Origin: Paenibacillus helianthi
GTDB lineage: Bacteria; Bacillota; Bacilli; Paenibacillales; Paenibacillaceae
Length of the DNA: 64,000 nucleotides
Assembly: GCF_001909055.1 (NCBI RefSeq)
Contig: NZ_LVWI01000002.1
Location: 248,001 to 312,000, forward strand
Reading direction: 5' to 3'
The notes under the pieces are model-generated. The model ran no database searches and had not been told where the DNA came from. It saw nothing but the letters and a program-made list of their open reading frames with translations. This document shows, piece after piece, positions 62,961 to 64,000 of this stretch. Within the stretch, counting starts at the first letter, position 1. The number at the start of each line of letters is the position of its first letter. Made by a program: the position numbers and the translations under genes.

Positions 62961-63123
62961 GATTAATCCGAAAAATTGAATATCACACTAACACATTTTA
63001 TGAGCCGCATAAAATTCTGATTTCAGACTCTGCGGACAATTCTGTGGAAGTTTTCCTTGTATTTCGATTACCTCCTTTTATAACAAGTGTAATAAATAGT
63101 ACCACAAATCGAGTTTTGTTATT

Positions 63124-63169
63124 AATCAATTGATAAATTGAATATAATGCAGTTCTTAGATTCCGTCAA
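63124..63169 (-). promoter_or_regulatory. promoter with palindromic operator (site F)
   Basis: Minus strand TTGACG (63164-63169), 17-bp spacer, TATATT (63141-63146), overlapped by ATTCAATTTATCAATTGATT (63124-63143). The following 218 bp to the SDR start contain an isolated AAAGGAGG without a normal start codon and a 28-codon open stretch, perhaps a lost small gene. Otherwise the 383-bp gap 62906-63288 holds only the operators described. Confidence 0.7.
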
Positions 63170-63288
63170 GCTTTATTTATTCGTGAGTTGTGATGTCTCG
63201 TGCTAGACGCATGACTGATCTTTTGATCTGTACTTATATTGTTGTTATATACTAGATCGGCAATGACAATGACTAATGGAATGCCGTG

Positions 63289-63489
63289 CTATCCCAAATA
63301 CTCGGCCAGGTTAAACCAGTAGTGTCCGGCGGGCTCCATGCCGAAGAGGACGTCGCTCTTGGCATGCTTTTGCTGGAGCTCCATCATCCACTGAACCAGT
63401 TGCTCCAGGCCAGCTCGCGTATTTGAGAATACACAGTCCATTCCAAGTTCAATCCCCCGATAGTCGATGGCGGTGCTTTTTGGTTTCAA
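63289..63489 (-). pseudogene. IS110-family transposase fragment
   Basis: About 66 codons. SNTRAGLEQLVQWM and LFGMEPAGHYWFNLAEYL match the region of the DEDD catalytic domain of IS110-type transposases. Both the start and about 300 C-terminal residues are missing, so it is non-functional. Confidence 0.75.
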
Positions 63490-63583
63490 ACCGCTAATTA
63501 ATACACTACAGGAATGGCTACCTTATAGATTAATTTGCGAACAAGAGGATTCTATTGTAATGGAATTTTTTAAACCCACCACC

Positions 63584-64000
63584 CTAATTCACACTCCGGA
63601 GAGCATCTGCAATACTAACTTTATTCAGCCTGTACATTGGCCCAATCGTTGCAAGGATCGTTGTGATCATTGATCCCGCGAAAGCGATGCCGATACTGTA
63701 CCACGGGAACACCCAATCTGCATCTAAAGCACCCGTGAAGAGAAGATGTATTCCGTAATCCAGCGCTGTCCCCAGGATAATTCCAATTACAGCGGAAAAC
63801 AATCCATAAAATACGCCTTCTAAAATAATCATTTTCCTCACTTCCTTCCGGGTCATGCCGATGGCCTTGAGGGTTGCAAATTCATTCGTACGAAGAATTA
63901 GATTCGTACTTACTGTATTGATAATGTTCAAAAAAGCAATTAGAACAATGACACCGATAAAACCGTAAAAGAAGATACTAAAAGTCTTTGCGTCATTTTT
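63584..64000 (-). CDS. FtsX-type ABC transporter permease (N-terminal part outside window)
   Basis: 139 codons are visible and the frame is open to the window edge. Segments IVLIAFLNIINTVSTNL, RTNEFATLKAIGMTRKEVRKM and the C-terminal MYRLNKVSIADALR are typical of the last FtsX domain in MacB/BceB-like permeases, with three membrane helices. Such permeases work with an ABC ATPase in peptide sensing, export or resistance. Partner genes would lie beyond the window. Confidence 0.85.
   Translation of the reverse strand, partial: KNDAKTFSIFFYGFIGVIVLIAFLNIINTVSTNLILRTNEFATLKAIGMTRKEVRKMIILEGVFYGLFSAVIGIILGTALDYGIHLLFTGALDADWVFPWYSIGIAFAGSMITTILATIGPMYRLNKVSIADALRSVN

Noticed and set aside
62585..63133. 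182-codon plus-strand open frame across the SDR start and upstream region
   Set aside because: It is mostly antisense to the SDR gene, runs through the operators and site F, and lacks a ribosome binding site.

Overview
The window looks like a chromosomal segment of an endospore-forming Gram-positive bacterium, most likely Paenibacillus or a close relative. The evidence is a gerA-gerB-gerC germination operon, two large secreted glycosidases each ending in three S-layer homology (SLH) domains, LplABC-type sugar importers without their own ATPase, a YesM/YesN-type two-component system, and AGGAGG-type ribosome binding sites. No rRNA, tRNA or CRISPR array was seen. By eye the first ~35 kb is richer in G+C than the last ~22 kb.

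Positions 1-22.4 kb form a fructan/sucrose utilisation locus, all on the minus strand. Read in transcription order it starts with a LacI-type regulator at 22.3 kb and an ABC importer (two permeases and a lipoprotein). Next come a fused fructokinase + GH32 fructosidase, a GH32 enzyme with a LamG domain, a 1943-residue surface-anchored GH32 enzyme and a short GH32-like enzyme ending at a terminator. A second LacI-led operon follows, with its own paired operators: esterase, PfkB sugar kinase, sucrose phosphorylase and another esterase. The inferred flow is surface cleavage of fructan, import, intracellular hydrolysis or phosphorolysis, then fructose phosphorylation.

Positions 22.6-35.8 kb look like a (galacto)mannan locus: SLH-anchored GH26 mannanase, ABC importer, YesM/YesN two-component system, GH36 alpha-galactosidase and a divergent AraC-type regulator. 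Positions 35.8-36.8 kb hold an IS1182-type transposase relic and hairpin-rich non-coding DNA.

Positions 36.8-42.1 kb (plus strand) carry an OmpR-type two-component pair, a secreted serine beta-lactamase-like hydrolase and a membrane-anchored alpha/beta hydrolase. Then come gerABC (42.2-46.2 kb) and a divergent MocR regulator/PhzF pair (46.3-48.6 kb).

Positions 48.7-63.2 kb form a thiol/redox island: thioredoxins, thioredoxin reductase, OsmC proteins, SDR oxidoreductases, a zinc alcohol dehydrogenase, an amine oxidase, rhodanese proteins and two paralogous ArsR-rhodanese fusion regulators. Six promoters here share a palindrome close to ATTCAATTGATTAATTGAAT placed at the -10 box/start point; four of them have the exact layout TTGACG-17 bp-TATAAT (or TATATT). 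This is the best candidate for an undescribed regulon. A TetR gene and two SDR genes share a second operator type. The window closes with an IS110 relic and the C-terminal part of an FtsX-type permease.
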